From: Sulfurospirillum diekertiae
Lineage (GTDB): Bacteria > Campylobacterota > Campylobacteria > Campylobacterales > Sulfurospirillaceae
Direction of reading: 5' to 3'
NCBI RefSeq assembly: GCF_002309535.1
Contig: NZ_CP023275.1
Span: 2,604,001 to 2,668,000, forward strand
Length of the DNA stretch: 64,000 nt
Below are positions 8,581 through 20,045 of the stretch, piece by piece; the first letter of the stretch is position 1, and each line of letters starts with the position of its first letter. The position numbers and the translations under genes were made by a program. The notes beneath the pieces are model-generated. The model was given only the letters and a program-made list of their open reading frames with translations, did not search any database and was not told the DNA's origin.

Positions 8581-8637
8581 CGGACTTAGGATCTGGTGCC
8601 GAGAGGCATGGGAGTTCGAGTCTCTTTATCCGCACCA
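8581..8637 (+). other. 3' fragment of tRNA-Leu(TAG): distal attachment site of the element
   Basis: The sequence begins in the anticodon arm (CTTAGGA loop, anticodon TAG), continues through the leucine-type variable arm (TGCC-GAGA-GGCA), the T arm (loop TTCGAGT) and the 3' acceptor strand, and ends in CGCACCA at 8637. The D arm and 5' acceptor strand are missing and T-stem pairs have decayed to G-T, so it is not a functional tRNA. For a tRNA read on this strand, the intact copy should lie at the other end of the element, left of the window. The element therefore spans at least positions 1-8637. Confidence 0.88.
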
Positions 8638-8652
8638 TCCCTATTTTAGGGA
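8638..8652 (+). terminator. Hairpin after the tRNA fragment
   Basis: TCCCTA-TTT-TAGGGA directly follows the CCA end. It probably is the original terminator of the tRNA gene left on the chromosomal side. Only weak T content follows. Confidence 0.4.
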
Positions 8653-8898
8653 CTTTCAAACAAATTAAAATCTTCAAATTTTTTTACTCGTTATCCATAA
8701 ATTACTAAAATAATTAAATATCCGTGTATGTCAAAAAGCTTATATGCCTAGAAATAAACTTCATTTAACATTAGATGCCTCATTCCATTAAAGTTAGTTA
8801 ACATTTCATTGATATAATACCGTCACAGATACCAAACCTTTATTTTCGTTTGGCAAAAGCGTGTCAAAGACTCTTTATTTTACAAAAAGGTCAATTTT
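8653..8898. promoter_or_regulatory. Promoter region of the MdtABC-type operon
   Basis: About 245 bases without a gene. A consensus -10 TATAAT lies at 8813-8818. Downstream, CCAAAC (8832-8837) and GTTTGG (8848-8853) can pair around a 10-nt loop, either as an operator at the start of transcription or as a leader hairpin. No regulator gene is adjacent. Confidence 0.45.
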
Positions 8899-10122
8899 AT
8901 GTCATTTTCCACTCCTTCCGAAACCATCAAAAATCAAAAATCATCTCTCAAAAAATGGGCTCTCGTCCTCATCATAGGCACTCTTATTGGCATAGCAAGT
9001 TATTTTACTGTTTTTAAAAGTCAACCTAGCACAAGCAATGATCCTAGAAAAGTCTTTGCTACACGAGTGATGTCCGTTTCAACGGCTCCTGTTCAGCAAG
9101 GTGCTATTAAAATCTTTTTTCAGGGTCTTGGAACCGTCATTCCTTTGTCCAATGTCGTTGTGAAAAGCCGCGTGGATGGGCAGTTGATGGATATTTTGTT
9201 CACCGAAGGACAAATGGTTAAACAAGGCGATGTTCTTGCAAAAATTGATGCAAGAAGCTTTGAAGTACAGCTCAAACAAGCGCAAGGACAACTGTTGAAA
9301 GACCAAGCACTCCTTGAAAATGCGCTGATTGATCTGAAGCGTTATGAAGTGCTTTTGCAACAAGATTCTATCTCCAAACAAGTTTTAGACACCCAAACAG
9401 CCCTTGTGCATCAATACCAAGGGACGATAAAAGTAGACGAAGCCTCCATCGATAGTGCCAAATTGCAACTAGACTACAGCACGATTACAGCACCTACGAG
9501 CGGACGAATAGGTCTTCGCTTGGTCGATAAAGGCAATATGATCCACGCCTCCGATACCACAGGCTTAGCGGTGATTGCGCAAATCAATCCGATTTCAGCC
9601 ACCTTTACCTTACCCGAAGACAAAGTTCCTGCCATCACCCAAGCTTTACACGACACGAAAACACTTGAAGTTGAAGCGTACGATCGAAGTGACTCCATAC
9701 TCATCGCCAAAGGGCACCTTGCCAGTATGGACAACCAAATCGATACCGCAACAGGCACACTCAAATTCAAAGCAGAATTTGATAACACTGAGAACAAGCT
9801 CTTCCCCAATCAATTTGTCAATATTCATCTTTTAGTTACAACGAAGCAAAATGCACTGTATGTTCCCAGTGCAGCCATACAACACGGCTCACAAGGTAAT
9901 TTTGTTTACCGTGTCAAAGAAGATCAAACGGTGAGTGTGCAACAGGTTAAAATAAGCTCTACCCAAAATGGCAATTCGATCATTGAAGAGGGCTTAAACC
10001 TGAGCGACATCGTTGTCGTTGATGGTGTGGATAAATTGCGTGAAGGAAGTAAAGTCGACATGAACGCCACGAAAGAAACGCCTTCAAAAGCTTCTCGTAC
10101 TAAAAACGATACGCAAAAATGA
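8899..10122 (+). CDS. mdtA: RND efflux periplasmic adaptor (MdtA-type)
   Basis: 407 residues. A signal-anchor helix (about 19-38) leads to the membrane-fusion fold: half-lipoyl motif around [11 protein letters not shown], an alpha-hairpin (about 115-175), the second half-lipoyl with [16 protein letters not shown], then beta-barrel and membrane-proximal domains. It bridges the inner-membrane pumps and the outer-membrane channel across the periplasm. It is first of four overlapping genes (the next starts within its stop codon, ATGA), matching the mdtABC order plus an outer-membrane factor. The Ser/Lys-rich C-terminal tail (about 385-407) is typical of MdtA. Substrates (bile salts and drugs in enterobacteria) are not predictable here. 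Confidence 0.9.
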   Translation: MSFSTPSETIKNQKSSLKKWALVLIIGTLIGIASYFTVFKSQPSTSNDPRKVFATRVMSVSTAPVQQGAIKIFFQGLGTVIPLSNVVVKSRVDGQLMDILFTEGQMVKQGDVLAKIDARSFEVQLKQAQGQLLKDQALLENALIDLKRYEVLLQQDSISKQVLDTQTALVHQYQGTIKVDEASIDSAKLQLDYSTITAPTSGRIGLRLVDKGNMIHASDTTGLAVIAQINPISATFTLPEDKVPAITQALHDTKTLEVEAYDRSDSILIAKGHLASMDNQIDTATGTLKFKAEFDNTENKLFPNQFVNIHLLVTTKQNALYVPSAAIQHGSQGNFVYRVKEDQTVSVQQVKISSTQNGNSIIEEGLNLSDIVVVDGVDKLREGSKVDMNATKETPSKASRTKNDTQK

Positions 10123-13100
10123 ACCCTTCTCGCATCTTTATTTTAAGGCCTATCGCAACATCGTTGGTGATGCTTGCTCTCTTATTAGCAGGCAGTATCG
10201 GCTATCGCATGCTCTCATTATCGGCATTGCCTGAAGTTGATTACCCGACCATTCAAGTTGTCACGCTTTACCCAGGGGCGAGTCCTGATGTCATCACCTC
10301 TTCGATTACCGCTCCATTAGAGAGACAATTTGGGCAAATGCCAGGACTCAATCAAATGTTATCCACCAGTTCGGGTGGGTCTTCTATTATTACGTTGCAG
10401 TTTGATCTCAAATTGGCCTTAGACGTTGCCGAACAAGAGGTTCAAGCGGCCATCAATGCCGCTACATCTATGTTGCCAACCGATCTGCCCACGCCTCCTA
10501 TTTACAACAAAGTCAATCCTGCGGATACGCCTATTTTAACCCTTGCCGTGACTTCTAAAACCATGCCACTGCCTGTGGTACAAAATTTGGTCGACACGCG
10601 TATTGCCCAAAAAATTTCACAATTAAGCGGTGTAGGGTTAGTCAGTTTAAGTGGAGGACAAAAACCCGCTGTTCGTATCCAAGTCAACCCCAAAGCGTTA
10701 TCCGCCTATGGCATCTCTTTGGAGACGCTGCGAACCATCGTCACTAGTGCTAATGTCAACCAAGCTAAAGGCGGATTTGACGGTCCTAAAAACGCCTCGA
10801 CCATCGATGCTAATGATCAACTGAAATCTGCCAAAGAGTATGAAAATATTATTATCGCCTACACAAACGGCAGAGCTATTCGCCTTACCGACGTTGCAAC
10901 CGTCATTGATGACGCTGAAAATGTACGTTTGGCGGCATGGAAAAATACCACGCCTGCTATTTTGATCAATATTCAACGCCAACCTGGCTCCAACGTGATC
11001 GAAGTCGTCGATCGTGTCAAAAAACTTCTCCCTCAACTGCAAGAATCCTTACCCAATGCGGTGGAAGTTTCACTGCTCACGGACCGTACGACAACCATTC
11101 GTGCTTCGGTTCAAGATGTCAAACAGGAGCTCATCTTAGCGGTTATTTTGGTGGTTATGGTCATCTTTGTTTTTTTACGCAATATCCCTGCGACGTTAAT
11201 TCCAAGCGTCGCCGTACCCCTTTCATTGGTCGGAACATTTGGGGCAATGTACCTTTTGGGCTTTAGCTTGAACAATTTAACGCTGATGGCGCTGACGATT
11301 GCCACAGGATTTGTTGTCGATGATGCTATTGTCATGATTGAAAATATCGCACGGTACATTGAAGAGGGAGAAAATCCCTTGGATGCAGCGCTCAAAGGCT
11401 CGAAACAGATTGGGTTTACCATCATCTCTTTAACCATCTCACTTTTGGCGGTTTTAATTCCACTTGTTTTTATGCAAGATGTCGTTGGAAGACTGTTTCG
11501 TGAATTTGCCATCACCTTGGCTGTTGCTATCTTGATTTCAGCATTTATTTCCTTAACATTGACGCCGATGATGAGCGCTAAATTGTTGGGTAAAAAACCG
11601 ATGAATGAACAGGGGAAATTTTACCGTTACAGTGGCGCTATCATTGATGCGATGATTCAAGGCTATGCCAAGATGCTCACATGGGTTCTTGATCGTCAAA
11701 AAATGATGCTCACCATTGCTGTGTTAACTATGTTTTTAAATGCCTTGTTGTACGTGTACATTCCCAAAGGATTTTTTCCCATCCAAGATACGGGCGCTAT
11801 TCAAGGGATCACCGAAGCACCACAAGCCATTTCCTTTAGCGCTATGGCACAAAAACAGTGTGAACTTGCCGATAAAATCTTAGAAAATCCCGATATCGAG
11901 AGTATTTCCTCTTTTATCGGCGTTGATGGTGTGAATACCACACTCAATAGTGGACGCATTCTCATCAACCTTAAGCCCCATGATCAACGTCAACACAATG
12001 CGCAGGAGATCATTCAAGCACTTCAAACAAAGCTTCATGATGTAGAGGGCATTACGCTTTACATGCAACCCATTCAAGACTTGAGCCTTGAAGATAGGGT
12101 GAGTCGAACTCAATACCAATTTACCTTAGAGAGTGCCAATGCCAAAGACCTTGAGACATGGACACCCAAAATTATCGAAGCGCTCCATCAGCTTTCACAA
12201 TTAAGAGATGTTGCAAGCGATCAACAAGATCAAGGACTTCAAATCTACGTCGATATTGACCGCTCAACTGCAAGTCGTTTGGGCATTAGCGTCGCGGCCA
12301 TCGATGCGGCACTCTACAATGCGTTCGGACAACGCTTAATCTCAACCATCTACACACAAACCAGCCAATATCGCGTTATCCTCGAAGTAGAACCTCGGTA
12401 TCAAATGGGACCTGGTGCGCTTGAAAACCTTTACGTCACGAGTAGCACGGGGGCGACCATTCCACTCAGTGCTATCGCCCATATTAGCGAGCGCCAAACG
12501 CCTTTAGTCATCAATCATCTGGATCAATTTCCGACCACAACCATTTCATTTAACCTTGCACCCAACGCCTCTTTGGGCGATGCAACAGAGGCGATCCAAC
12601 AGCAAAAAGATACGCTTGGATTACCCCCTAGTATGGAATTACGCTTTCAAGGAGCGGCGGCGGCATTTCAAAAATCACTGACCAATACGTTACTTCTTAT
12701 TCTAGCAGCCATTGTGACTATGTATATTGTTTTAGGTGTTCTGTACGAAAGTTATATCCATCCTCTTACCATTCTTTCAACACTTCCTTCTGCGGGGGTG
12801 GGAGCTCTTTTGATGCTCTTATTTACCAAAAACGATCTGGATATTATCGCCATCATTGGTATTATTTTATTAATTGGTATCGTTAAAAAGAATGCCATTA
12901 TGATGATTGATTTTGCCCTTGAAGCGGAAAGGCATCAGGGACAATCACCACGAGATGCCATCTATCAAGCGTGCTTATTGCGCTTTCGTCCTATTTTAAT
13001 GACCACCTTAGCCGCACTGTTTTCAGCGATTCCCTTGATGGTTGGAACAGGTGTGGGGTCTGAATTAAGACATCCATTAGGACTTGTGATGGTGGGAGGA

Positions 13101-13202
13101 TTGCTCGTAAGCCAAGTGTTGACCCTGTTCACGACACCCGTCATTTATCTCTTTTTTGATCGTTTAGCTACGCGATTCAAATCTTTACATGTAAAGCATT
13201 AG
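10119..13202 (+). CDS. mdtB: RND efflux pump subunit (MdtB-type)
   Basis: 1027 residues, usual length for an HAE1-type RND pump with 12 membrane helices and two large periplasmic loops. The helix-4 motif [13 protein letters not shown] carries the paired aspartates used for proton coupling, and [15 protein letters not shown] in the second half is the matching helix-10 block. In the Mdt system two different RND proteins form a B2C heterotrimer; the next gene is a clear paralogue, fitting that design. It overlaps the adaptor gene by 4 nt. The last codons contain a TTTACATGTAAA palindrome (13184), giving a SLHVKH C-terminus. Confidence 0.92.
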   Translation: MNPSRIFILRPIATSLVMLALLLAGSIGYRMLSLSALPEVDYPTIQVVTLYPGASPDVITSSITAPLERQFGQMPGLNQMLSTSSGGSSIITLQFDLKLALDVAEQEVQAAINAATSMLPTDLPTPPIYNKVNPADTPILTLAVTSKTMPLPVVQNLVDTRIAQKISQLSGVGLVSLSGGQKPAVRIQVNPKALSAYGISLETLRTIVTSANVNQAKGGFDGPKNASTIDANDQLKSAKEYENIIIAYTNGRAIRLTDVATVIDDAENVRLAAWKNTTPAILINIQRQPGSNVIEVVDRVKKLLPQLQESLPNAVEVSLLTDRTTTIRASVQDVKQELILAVILVVMVIFVFLRNIPATLIPSVAVPLSLVGTFGAMYLLGFSLNNLTLMALTIATGFVVDDAIVMIENIARYIEEGENPLDAALKGSKQIGFTIISLTISLLAVLIPLVFMQDVVGRLFREFAITLAVAILISAFISLTLTPMMSAKLLGKKPMNEQGKFYRYSGAIIDAMIQGYAKMLTWVLDRQKMMLTIAVLTMFLNALLYVYIPKGFFPIQDTGAIQGITEAPQAISFSAMAQKQCELADKILENPDIESISSFIGVDGVNTTLNSGRILINLKPHDQRQHNAQEIIQALQTKLHDVEGITLYMQPIQDLSLEDRVSRTQYQFTLESANAKDLETWTPKIIEALHQLSQLRDVASDQQDQGLQIYVDIDRSTASRLGISVAAIDAALYNAFGQRLISTIYTQTSQYRVILEVEPRYQMGPGALENLYVTSSTGATIPLSAIAHISERQTPLVINHLDQFPTTTISFNLAPNASLGDATEAIQQQKDTLGLPPSMELRFQGAAAAFQKSLTNTLLLILAAIVTMYIVLGVLYESYIHPLTILSTLPSAGVGALLMLLFTKNDLDIIAIIGIILLIGIVKKNAIMMIDFALEAERHQGQSPRDAIYQACLLRFRPILMTTLAALFSAIPLMVGTGVGSELRHPLGLVMVGGLLVSQVLTLFTTPVIYLFFDRLATRFKSLHVKH
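13184..13195. repeat. TTTACATGTAAA palindrome, exact
   Basis: The only exact copy before 25 kb; lies in the last codons of the MdtB-type gene and is read as LHVK. Confidence 0.9.
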
Positions 13203-13204
13203 CC

Positions 13205-16200
13205 ATGCATCTCAGCGCCCCTTTCATCGCAAGACATGTAGCGACAACACTGTTAACCATCGGTATTGTTTTAGCAGGCGCCCTTGCGTTTGGCTTGTTG
13301 CCCGTTTCTCCTTTACCACAAGTGGCTTTTCCAACGATTTCTGTCTCGGCCTCTTTACCAGGCGCAAGCCCTGAAACGATGGCAGCAACGGTTGCAACGC
13401 CTCTAGAGCGTAGTCTTGGGCGCATTGCTGGGGTAACGGAGATGACTTCATCCAGTTCGATGGGGTCTACTCGCGTCACCTTGCAATTTGATTTGGATCG
13501 CGACATTAACGGTGCGGCACGCGATGTTCAAGCGGCCATTAATGCCTCTTTATCGCTCTTACCCACAGGCATGCTCAGCAATCCAACGTACCGAAAAGTC
13601 AATCCTGCCGACGCTCCAATACTGATCCTCTCCATGACATCTGACACCCTGACACAAGCGCAAATGTATGACGCGGCTTCAACCATTTTAGCGCAAAAAC
13701 TTTCACAGGTTGAGGGTATCGGACAAGTCATTGTCGGAGGTAGTTCTCTGCCTGCGGTAAGGGTTGAAGTCAATCCCACAAGCCTCAACCATTACGGCCT
13801 TAGTTTTGAAACACTGCGTACAAGTATCAACGCAACCAACGCCAATCGCCCCAAAGGCACGGTGGAGGATGCTGAACATCATTGGCAAATAGGGGCAAAC
13901 GATCAAGCCAAAAAAGCCACAGATTATAGACCTCTTATCGTTTCGTATCACAATGGAGCACCCGTTTTACTCCAAGATGTTGCAACCGTGATCGATTCCA
14001 ACCAAGATTTGCACAATGCAGGCTCTGCAAACGGTAAACCTTCGGTTCTACTCATCTTATTTCGCCAACCCGATGCCAATATTATCCAAACGGTCGATGC
14101 AGTCGTAGAGTCACTGCCATGGCTCTCCTCATCCATTCCTCAAGGAATCGACTTAAAAATTGCAATGGATAGAACGCCCACCATTCGCGCATCACTTCAT
14201 GAAGTTGAGCGAACGCTTATTATTTCTCTGTTTCTGGTGATTGCCGTTGTCTTTTTATTTTTGCGTAACTGGCGCGCGGCGTTAATCCCCAGTGTTGCAG
14301 TACCTGCTTCGCTGATAGGAACATTTGCCATCATGTACTTGCTTGGTTACAGCCTTGATAACCTCTCCTTGATGGCCTTGACCATCGCCACAGGATTTGT
14401 CGTGGACGATGCTATCGTTGTTTTGGAAAACATCTCCAAAAAGATGGAACAAGGCTTGAGTGCTTTTGAAGCAGCACTTGCGGGGAGTAAAGAGGTTGGC
14501 TTTACCGTTTTATCGATGAGCTTATCGTTGATTGCAGTTTTCTTACCCATTTTACTGATGGGAGGCATTATAGGACGCTTGTTTAGAGAATTTGCGATCG
14601 TGCTCTCCATTGCCATTATTATTTCACTGATTATTTCGCTCACAACAACACCGATGATGTGCGCCTATTTACTCAAAGCTCCCGAAAAAAAACAAGGTCG
14701 GTTAGCGGAACTGAACGAAAGAGTGTTTACCAAAATTCTAAACGCATATGAACGCTCTTTGGCATGGGCGATTCGCCACTCAAAGTTGATGCTCGCCCTC
14801 TTTTTTACGACGATTGGCATCACCATTGCTTTATACATCATCATCCCTAAAGGGTTTTTCCCCCAACAAGATACGGGACGGATTATAGGGGGAATTCAAG
14901 CGGATCAATCTATCTCATTTCAAGCCATGTCTCAAAAACTAAATACGTTTGTCTCCATTGTCAAAGCCGATCCTGCCATTGAAAATGTCATTGCCTACAC
15001 AGGAGGACAACAGGCCAATAGTGGACGAATGTTCATTAGTCTTAAGCCTTTATCCGAACGTAAAATTTCAGCCGATAAAGTTATTGCGAGACTCAGAGGT
15101 AAACTAGCCCATGTTCCAGGTGCTAATCTTTTTTTAGTCCCTGTACAAGATATCCGAATCGGCGGAAGGCAATCGAACGCGCAATACGAATACACCCTCC
15201 AATCGGATGACTTAAGCACTTTACGCGAATGGGAGCCCATCGTTCGTAAAACATTGATGCAACTTCCCCAAATTATCGATGTGAGCAGTGACCAAGAGAT
15301 TAAAGGCTCCCAAACAAAACTGGTAATCAACCGTGATGCGGCCTCAAGACTGGGCATTAGTGCAAGTATGATTGATGCCGTTTTAAACGATTCTTTTGGA
15401 CAACGCACAATCTCGACCATCTATAATCCTCTGAACCAATATCGTGTGGTGTTGGAGGTCGATCCCAAATTTTCGCAGTATCCTAACGCCTTAGATTCGG
15501 TCTATATCATTACCAGTGATGGCTCACAAGTACCCTTATCAGCTTTTAGTCATTATGAGCCTTCACTCACCTCTTTGGGGGTCAACCACCAAGGACAATT
15601 TGCCGCCGCAACACTCTCGTTCAATCTTCCCCTTGGCGTTTCGCTCTCTGAAGCCTCCGATGCAATCACTTCTGCGGTTGAAAAATTGAATTTACCCGTT
15701 TCAATTCACGGAAGTTTTCAAGGTAGCGCCAATGCCTTTAAAGCGTCCCTTCAGAGCCAACCGCTGTTAATCTTAGCTGCCATTTTAACGGTTTACATCG
15801 TACTGGGTATTTTGTATGAAAGCTATATTCACCCACTTACCATTCTTTCTACTCTGCCTTCTGCGGGCGTGGGTGCCCTGCTCGCCCTCATGGCCTTTCA
15901 TACGGAATTTAATATCATCGCGCTTATAGGTGTCATTTTACTCATCGGTATCGTCAAAAAAAATGCCATTATGATGATCGACTTTGCCATTGCTGCGCAA
16001 AGAAATGAAGGACTATCCGCAAGTAATGCTATTCAAAAAGCGTGTAGTTTGCGTTTTAGACCTATTATGATGACGACGATGGCAGCACTTTTAGGCGCGA
16101 TCCCTTTAGCCATAGGATTTGGAGATGGGGCAGAATTACGCCAAGGGCTTGGTATTTCTATTGTAGGAGGCTTGATTTTAAGCCAATTATTGACGTTATA

Positions 16201-16270
16201 TACGACACCCGTCATTTATCTGTACGGTGAAAAAATTCGTTCGAAATTTTCCAAGACACCTCAACCATGA
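13205..16270 (+). CDS. mdtC: RND efflux pump subunit (MdtC-type)
   Basis: 1021 residues, paralogous to the preceding pump along its whole length. The proton-relay helix reads [13 protein letters not shown], and the second half carries [13 protein letters not shown]. It starts 2 nt after the MdtB-type stop and overlaps the outer-membrane gene by 4 nt, so expression is translationally coupled. As second member of an MdtBC pair it should supply the other chains of a mixed trimer (family knowledge). No truncation or missing key residue is seen. Confidence 0.92.
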   Translation: MHLSAPFIARHVATTLLTIGIVLAGALAFGLLPVSPLPQVAFPTISVSASLPGASPETMAATVATPLERSLGRIAGVTEMTSSSSMGSTRVTLQFDLDRDINGAARDVQAAINASLSLLPTGMLSNPTYRKVNPADAPILILSMTSDTLTQAQMYDAASTILAQKLSQVEGIGQVIVGGSSLPAVRVEVNPTSLNHYGLSFETLRTSINATNANRPKGTVEDAEHHWQIGANDQAKKATDYRPLIVSYHNGAPVLLQDVATVIDSNQDLHNAGSANGKPSVLLILFRQPDANIIQTVDAVVESLPWLSSSIPQGIDLKIAMDRTPTIRASLHEVERTLIISLFLVIAVVFLFLRNWRAALIPSVAVPASLIGTFAIMYLLGYSLDNLSLMALTIATGFVVDDAIVVLENISKKMEQGLSAFEAALAGSKEVGFTVLSMSLSLIAVFLPILLMGGIIGRLFREFAIVLSIAIIISLIISLTTTPMMCAYLLKAPEKKQGRLAELNERVFTKILNAYERSLAWAIRHSKLMLALFFTTIGITIALYIIIPKGFFPQQDTGRIIGGIQADQSISFQAMSQKLNTFVSIVKADPAIENVIAYTGGQQANSGRMFISLKPLSERKISADKVIARLRGKLAHVPGANLFLVPVQDIRIGGRQSNAQYEYTLQSDDLSTLREWEPIVRKTLMQLPQIIDVSSDQEIKGSQTKLVINRDAASRLGISASMIDAVLNDSFGQRTISTIYNPLNQYRVVLEVDPKFSQYPNALDSVYIITSDGSQVPLSAFSHYEPSLTSLGVNHQGQFAAATLSFNLPLGVSLSEASDAITSAVEKLNLPVSIHGSFQGSANAFKASLQSQPLLILAAILTVYIVLGILYESYIHPLTILSTLPSAGVGALLALMAFHTEFNIIALIGVILLIGIVKKNAIMMIDFAIAAQRNEGLSASNAIQKACSLRFRPIMMTTMAALLGAIPLAIGFGDGAELRQGLGISIVGGLILSQLLTLYTTPVIYLYGEKIRSKFSKTPQP

Positions 16271-17688
16271 AAGGTTCATTGATTATGCGATACTCACTTT
16301 TATCCATACTGCTTATCACCAATACACTCTTTATAGGGTGTGCTCAGCAAAATACACCTTCTGTACCAACAGATGTTGCTATTCCACAAGCTTACCATGA
16401 AGAGGGAAATTGGAAAAAAGCAACGCCTAATGACAATGCAGTTCGAGGAGCGTGGTGGGAGATGTATCACGATGCAGAACTGAGTACTTTAATGGAAGAG
16501 TTATCGCACTTCAATCCATCCATTAGCAAGTACCAAGCCTTATACAAACAAGCTTTAGCGGTTATGGAGTCTTCACAAGCATCCCTATTCCCAACCTTGA
16601 GTGTTGGAGCAAACGTCACAAGATCTCAAACCTCTGCGGGGAGTAATTCAACGAACAAACAAAGACGCTCAACCGATTATAAACTCCCGCTTCAAGCATC
16701 ATGGACACCTGATATTTGGGGAGATACGCATCGTTTAGTGGATGCCTATTCCCTCAGTGCAGAAGCGAGTTTAAACGATTTAGAAGCCGCAAAACTCTCC
16801 GCGCAGACACTGTTGGCACAAAATTATTTCCAGTTGCGAAACGTGGATGCACAAGAGGCATTTTTGCAACAAACCCTCGAAGCTTACGAGAAATCCCTTC
16901 AGATTACCCAAAATCAATACTATGCAGGAATCGTAACGAAAAAAGATGTCATCACAGCGCAAGCCCAGATAAAAAGTGTTGAAGCGCAAACAATTGATCT
17001 GCATGCGCAGAGGCAACAGTTAGAACATGCCATTGCCGCATTAATCGGCAAAACGCCTTCAGAATTTTCAATACACGCTAATCCAAAGCTGCCTATTGTT
17101 CTGCCCGATATTCCTTATTCTTTACCTTCGGAACTTTTGGAGCGACGACCCGATATCGCGGCTGCGGAACGTAGGATGAAACAAGCCAATCTTCAAGTCG
17201 GTATCGCGCAAGATGCATGGTTTCCAACTTTTAATCTGACCGCTTCAAGTGGTTATGAAAGTAACGTACTTTCTTCGTTGATTTCCAAACCAAACCTTAT
17301 CTGGGCAATCGGTGGAGCACTGTCTCAAACTGTTTTTGATGGAGGTGCGCGTGAGGCAACTTTGAAGCAAATGCAAGGTGCTTATGAAGCCAATATTGCG
17401 ACGTATCGACAAAGTATCTTAACCGCTTTTCAACAGGTTGAAGATGCCCTTGCCACCCTTGAAACACTTTCAAGAGAAGTGAAAGTACAACATGAAGCCG
17501 TTGACTTGGCGCAGCAAGTATTTGACTTCAATATATATCAGTATCGACAAGGTATTGTGAACTATACGAGTGTTGTCGTGGCGCAAACATCGCTTTTAAG
17601 CAACCAAATTACCGTTCTTAACCTTCAAAATAGACAAGTTCTGGCGACCATCTCATTGATCTCTGCCTTAGGAGGTAATTTTCAATAA
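16267..17688 (+). CDS. Outer-membrane efflux lipoprotein (NodT/OprM family)
   Basis: 473 residues. The N-terminus is a lipoprotein signal ending in LFIGC, with Cys25 as the probable lipid-modified residue when started at 16267; an internal ATG at 16285 would give a shorter signal with the same lipobox. Two repeats of the outer-membrane efflux fold follow (about 60-260 and 280-470), with the [12 protein letters not shown] signature of the NodT family. It should form the trimeric exit channel for the MdtABC-type pump encoded just upstream. The ATG overlaps the stop of the MdtC-type gene (ATGA). Confidence 0.92.
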   Translation: MKGSLIMRYSLLSILLITNTLFIGCAQQNTPSVPTDVAIPQAYHEEGNWKKATPNDNAVRGAWWEMYHDAELSTLMEELSHFNPSISKYQALYKQALAVMESSQASLFPTLSVGANVTRSQTSAGSNSTNKQRRSTDYKLPLQASWTPDIWGDTHRLVDAYSLSAEASLNDLEAAKLSAQTLLAQNYFQLRNVDAQEAFLQQTLEAYEKSLQITQNQYYAGIVTKKDVITAQAQIKSVEAQTIDLHAQRQQLEHAIAALIGKTPSEFSIHANPKLPIVLPDIPYSLPSELLERRPDIAAAERRMKQANLQVGIAQDAWFPTFNLTASSGYESNVLSSLISKPNLIWAIGGALSQTVFDGGAREATLKQMQGAYEANIATYRQSILTAFQQVEDALATLETLSREVKVQHEAVDLAQQVFDFNIYQYRQGIVNYTSVVVAQTSLLSNQITVLNLQNRQVLATISLISALGGNFQ

Positions 17689-17831
17689 TAGTCATTAAAA
17701 AGTGTTCATTTTGAATTCATCTAAATCTTCTACTATATCATCAAAGATTCTTGTTAAAAAGAACGTGACAATAACTCATTAACGTTTATGTTAAGATCAA
17801 TTTTTTGAGCATGATTTTTGGGGAGTATGAT

Positions 17832-18212
17832 GTGAATTGGAATCAACTAAAACGTTTTGTTATGAGTGGTGGTGGAGCGACACTCCTTCATCTTTCCAGC
17901 ATGACTTTGTTAGTCTGGTTAGGTGCCAATGCCATTTTTGCAACTGCTTTTGGAATGGTATTAGGGGCTGTGGTTAACTACATTTTCCAATACTATTATA
18001 CGTTTGATTCCAATACGCAACACCACACATCGATTTTCAAATACTGCATGAGCGTCGCCCTATCGTTTGCAAGCAATATGCTTCTTTTTACACTCTTCTA
18101 TACGCTCTTGCATTTCAATGCGTTTGTATCGCAGTTCCTGACATCCGCACTCGTGGCAATACAAAATTATTGCATTTATAAAAAATTTGTTTTTCTAAGG
18201 AATGTACAATGA
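17832..18212 (+). CDS. GtrA-family flippase-like membrane protein
   Basis: About 126 residues with four transmembrane helices covering most of the chain. The start is taken as GTG at 17832 because GGGGAG lies 6 nt upstream and the product then begins at the family-typical QLKRFVMSGG segment; longer frames from 17805 or 17811 are possible. GtrA proteins are small membrane proteins thought to flip undecaprenyl-phosphate sugars. The gene overlaps the following glycosyltransferase by 4 nt and opens a five-gene cluster for surface sugar transfer, so it likely flips the lipid-linked sugar made by the next gene (inference). Confidence 0.85.
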   Translation: MNWNQLKRFVMSGGGATLLHLSSMTLLVWLGANAIFATAFGMVLGAVVNYIFQYYYTFDSNTQHHTSIFKYCMSVALSFASNMLLFTLFYTLLHFNAFVSQFLTSALVAIQNYCIYKKFVFLRNVQ

Positions 18213-19156
18213 ACCTTCCTTTAGTCAGCATTGTGATTTCTTTATACAATGAAGAGGGTAATCTTGTGAAATTATTTGAAGAACTTTTCAAAGTAGAAAT
18301 CGCTCTTCAAGAAGTGGCTACTTTTGAATACATGTGTGTCAACGATGGCAGTACCGATGCAACACTTCAAACGCTTGAAACACTAACCAAAACCTATCCC
18401 AATATCCAAATTTATAACTTGTATCGAAACTTTGGACATGAAGTTGCAATGAGCGCTGGTATGGATAATGCGCGAGGAGATTGTGTTATTTTTATGGATG
18501 GTGATTTACAACATCCTCCTTATTTAGTGGAGGAGATGGTACATTCGTGGCTCAATGGTCATCAAGTCATCTTAACCAAGAAAATAAGCAATGATGCCGA
18601 AAAATCTTACATGTATACCTATTTATCAAAAATATTTTATTGGATACTTGACAAGCTTTCTGATATTAAAGTCCCAAAAAATTATCCAGATTTTAGACTA
18701 CTCAGTCGTAAACATATTGATACGCTCAAAACTATGAATGAAAATGATAGAATGTTTAGAGGGTTACTCAATTATATTGGGTATGCAAACTGTAAAGTTC
18801 TCGAATTTGAGGTTCCTAAACGTTTTTCAGGACACACCAAATACAATTTTAAAAAATCGTTTGGACTAGCGATTGATAGTATCATGCAATTTTCCATTAA
18901 GCCATTGCGTTTTGCCATCTATATCGGCGTACTGACCGCTTTTATCTCAACAATGTTAGGTGCATATACTTTTTTTGATTATATGTTATTTGATGTGAAA
19001 CGCACAGGCTATGCCACAACGCTGATTGTGACTATTTTTATGAATTCAATTCAACTTGTTGTGTTAGGCATTATTGGCGAGTACATTGGAAAAATTCATC
19101 TTGAAGTGAAAAAACGACCCCTTTATTTTGGAGAATTAGTTGAACATCATCATTAA
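18209..19156 (+). CDS. Family 2 glycosyltransferase making undecaprenyl-phosphate sugar (ArnC/GtrB-like)
   Basis: 315 residues. A GT-A catalytic domain occupies about 1-225, with VNDGSTD and MDGDLQHPP metal and nucleotide-sugar binding motifs. Two membrane helices follow at about 233-255 and 268-292, the layout of ArnC, GtrB and Dpm-like enzymes. It should load a sugar from its UDP form onto undecaprenyl phosphate at the cytoplasmic face. With the neighbouring deacetylase and ArnT-like transferase, the likeliest sugar is an N-acetyl-hexosamine (inference from the Francisella FlmF2/NaxD/FlmK pathway). Its 3' end overlaps the next gene by 17 nt. Confidence 0.88.
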   Translation: MNLPLVSIVISLYNEEGNLVKLFEELFKVEIALQEVATFEYMCVNDGSTDATLQTLETLTKTYPNIQIYNLYRNFGHEVAMSAGMDNARGDCVIFMDGDLQHPPYLVEEMVHSWLNGHQVILTKKISNDAEKSYMYTYLSKIFYWILDKLSDIKVPKNYPDFRLLSRKHIDTLKTMNENDRMFRGLLNYIGYANCKVLEFEVPKRFSGHTKYNFKKSFGLAIDSIMQFSIKPLRFAIYIGVLTAFISTMLGAYTFFDYMLFDVKRTGYATTLIVTIFMNSIQLVVLGIIGEYIGKIHLEVKKRPLYFGELVEHHH

Positions 19157-20045
19157 TGCCGACGATTTTGCCAATTCTATGGCGATGAGTGAAACAATCT
19201 GTCGTTGTTTTGATGAAGGCATGCTCACATCAACCAGCATGATGATCAATACCCCTTATGTCGAAGATGCATTCGAAAAAATACGTCAAAGACCCTCTTT
19301 AAGAGTCTCTTTGCATCTAAATATTGCTGAGGGAAAACCGCTTGCAGATACCAAAGAAATAGCCTATTTGGTGGATGAAAAAGGATTTTTTTGCAAACGC
19401 TATGAAACGATACTCACACATTACTATTTTGGCAATGTGATGCAAAAAAAAATCATCAAATCAGCGATCAAAGCTGAATATGCCGCTCAAATTACACGCT
19501 ATGCAACATTACTAGGAACTGAGACGATTCATCTTGACTCCCATCAGCACTATCATACAATACCCTTTATCAGCGATATACTGATCGAATTATTGCAAGA
19601 ATTACCCTACCAAATAACATATGTTCGTGTGCCGAAAGAGCCTTTTTTTCTTGAACTTTCTTCTTTTCGCGATCTAAAAAATTATTGCGGTCTTAATATC
19701 ATTAAACATTTTTTGCTCAACCTGTTTTCACATCAGCTAGCACGAAAACTTCAAGCACATCACATTACATGTAATACCTCTTTTATTGGTGTTCTATTTA
19801 CGGGAAACATGACCCTTGCTTCCATTCAAAAAGCATTGCAAAAATGTCATCAAGAGGATTTGATTGAGATTTTACTGCATCCTGGATTTTTAGCAGAGGC
19901 TGAAGCCACAAAATGGTCAGAATCACCCTTTAAAACCTTTTATACCCATCCTCATCGAAAAGAAGAGATGGAAATTTTACTAAGCCCTATATTTAAAACA
20001 TTCATACAAAGCATCACAGGGAATCATTATGCAAAACACATTTAA
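19140..20045 (+). CDS. YdjC/ChbG-family carbohydrate deacetylase (NaxD-like)
   Basis: 301 residues from a TTG start at 19140, supported by GGAG 6 nt upstream and by the NADDF motif, which belongs at the extreme N-terminus. Metal and catalytic motifs are present: ADD (residues 7-9), SLHLN and the HLDSHQHYH block. The family removes acetyl groups from N-acetyl sugars; NaxD of Francisella and Bordetella deacetylates undecaprenyl-phosphate-linked GalNAc or GlcNAc before transfer to lipid A (known). Position between an ArnC-like and an ArnT-like gene points to the same job. It overlaps both neighbours by 17 nt, so the cluster is tightly coupled. Confidence 0.85.
   Translation: MNIIINADDFANSMAMSETICRCFDEGMLTSTSMMINTPYVEDAFEKIRQRPSLRVSLHLNIAEGKPLADTKEIAYLVDEKGFFCKRYETILTHYYFGNVMQKKIIKSAIKAEYAAQITRYATLLGTETIHLDSHQHYHTIPFISDILIELLQELPYQITYVRVPKEPFFLELSSFRDLKNYCGLNIIKHFLLNLFSHQLARKLQAHHITCNTSFIGVLFTGNMTLASIQKALQKCHQEDLIEILLHPGFLAEAEATKWSESPFKTFYTHPHRKEEMEILLSPIFKTFIQSITGNHYAKHI

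Noticed and set aside
8581-8637. Functional tRNA-Leu gene
   Set aside because: The 5' acceptor strand and D arm are absent and stem pairs have decayed.
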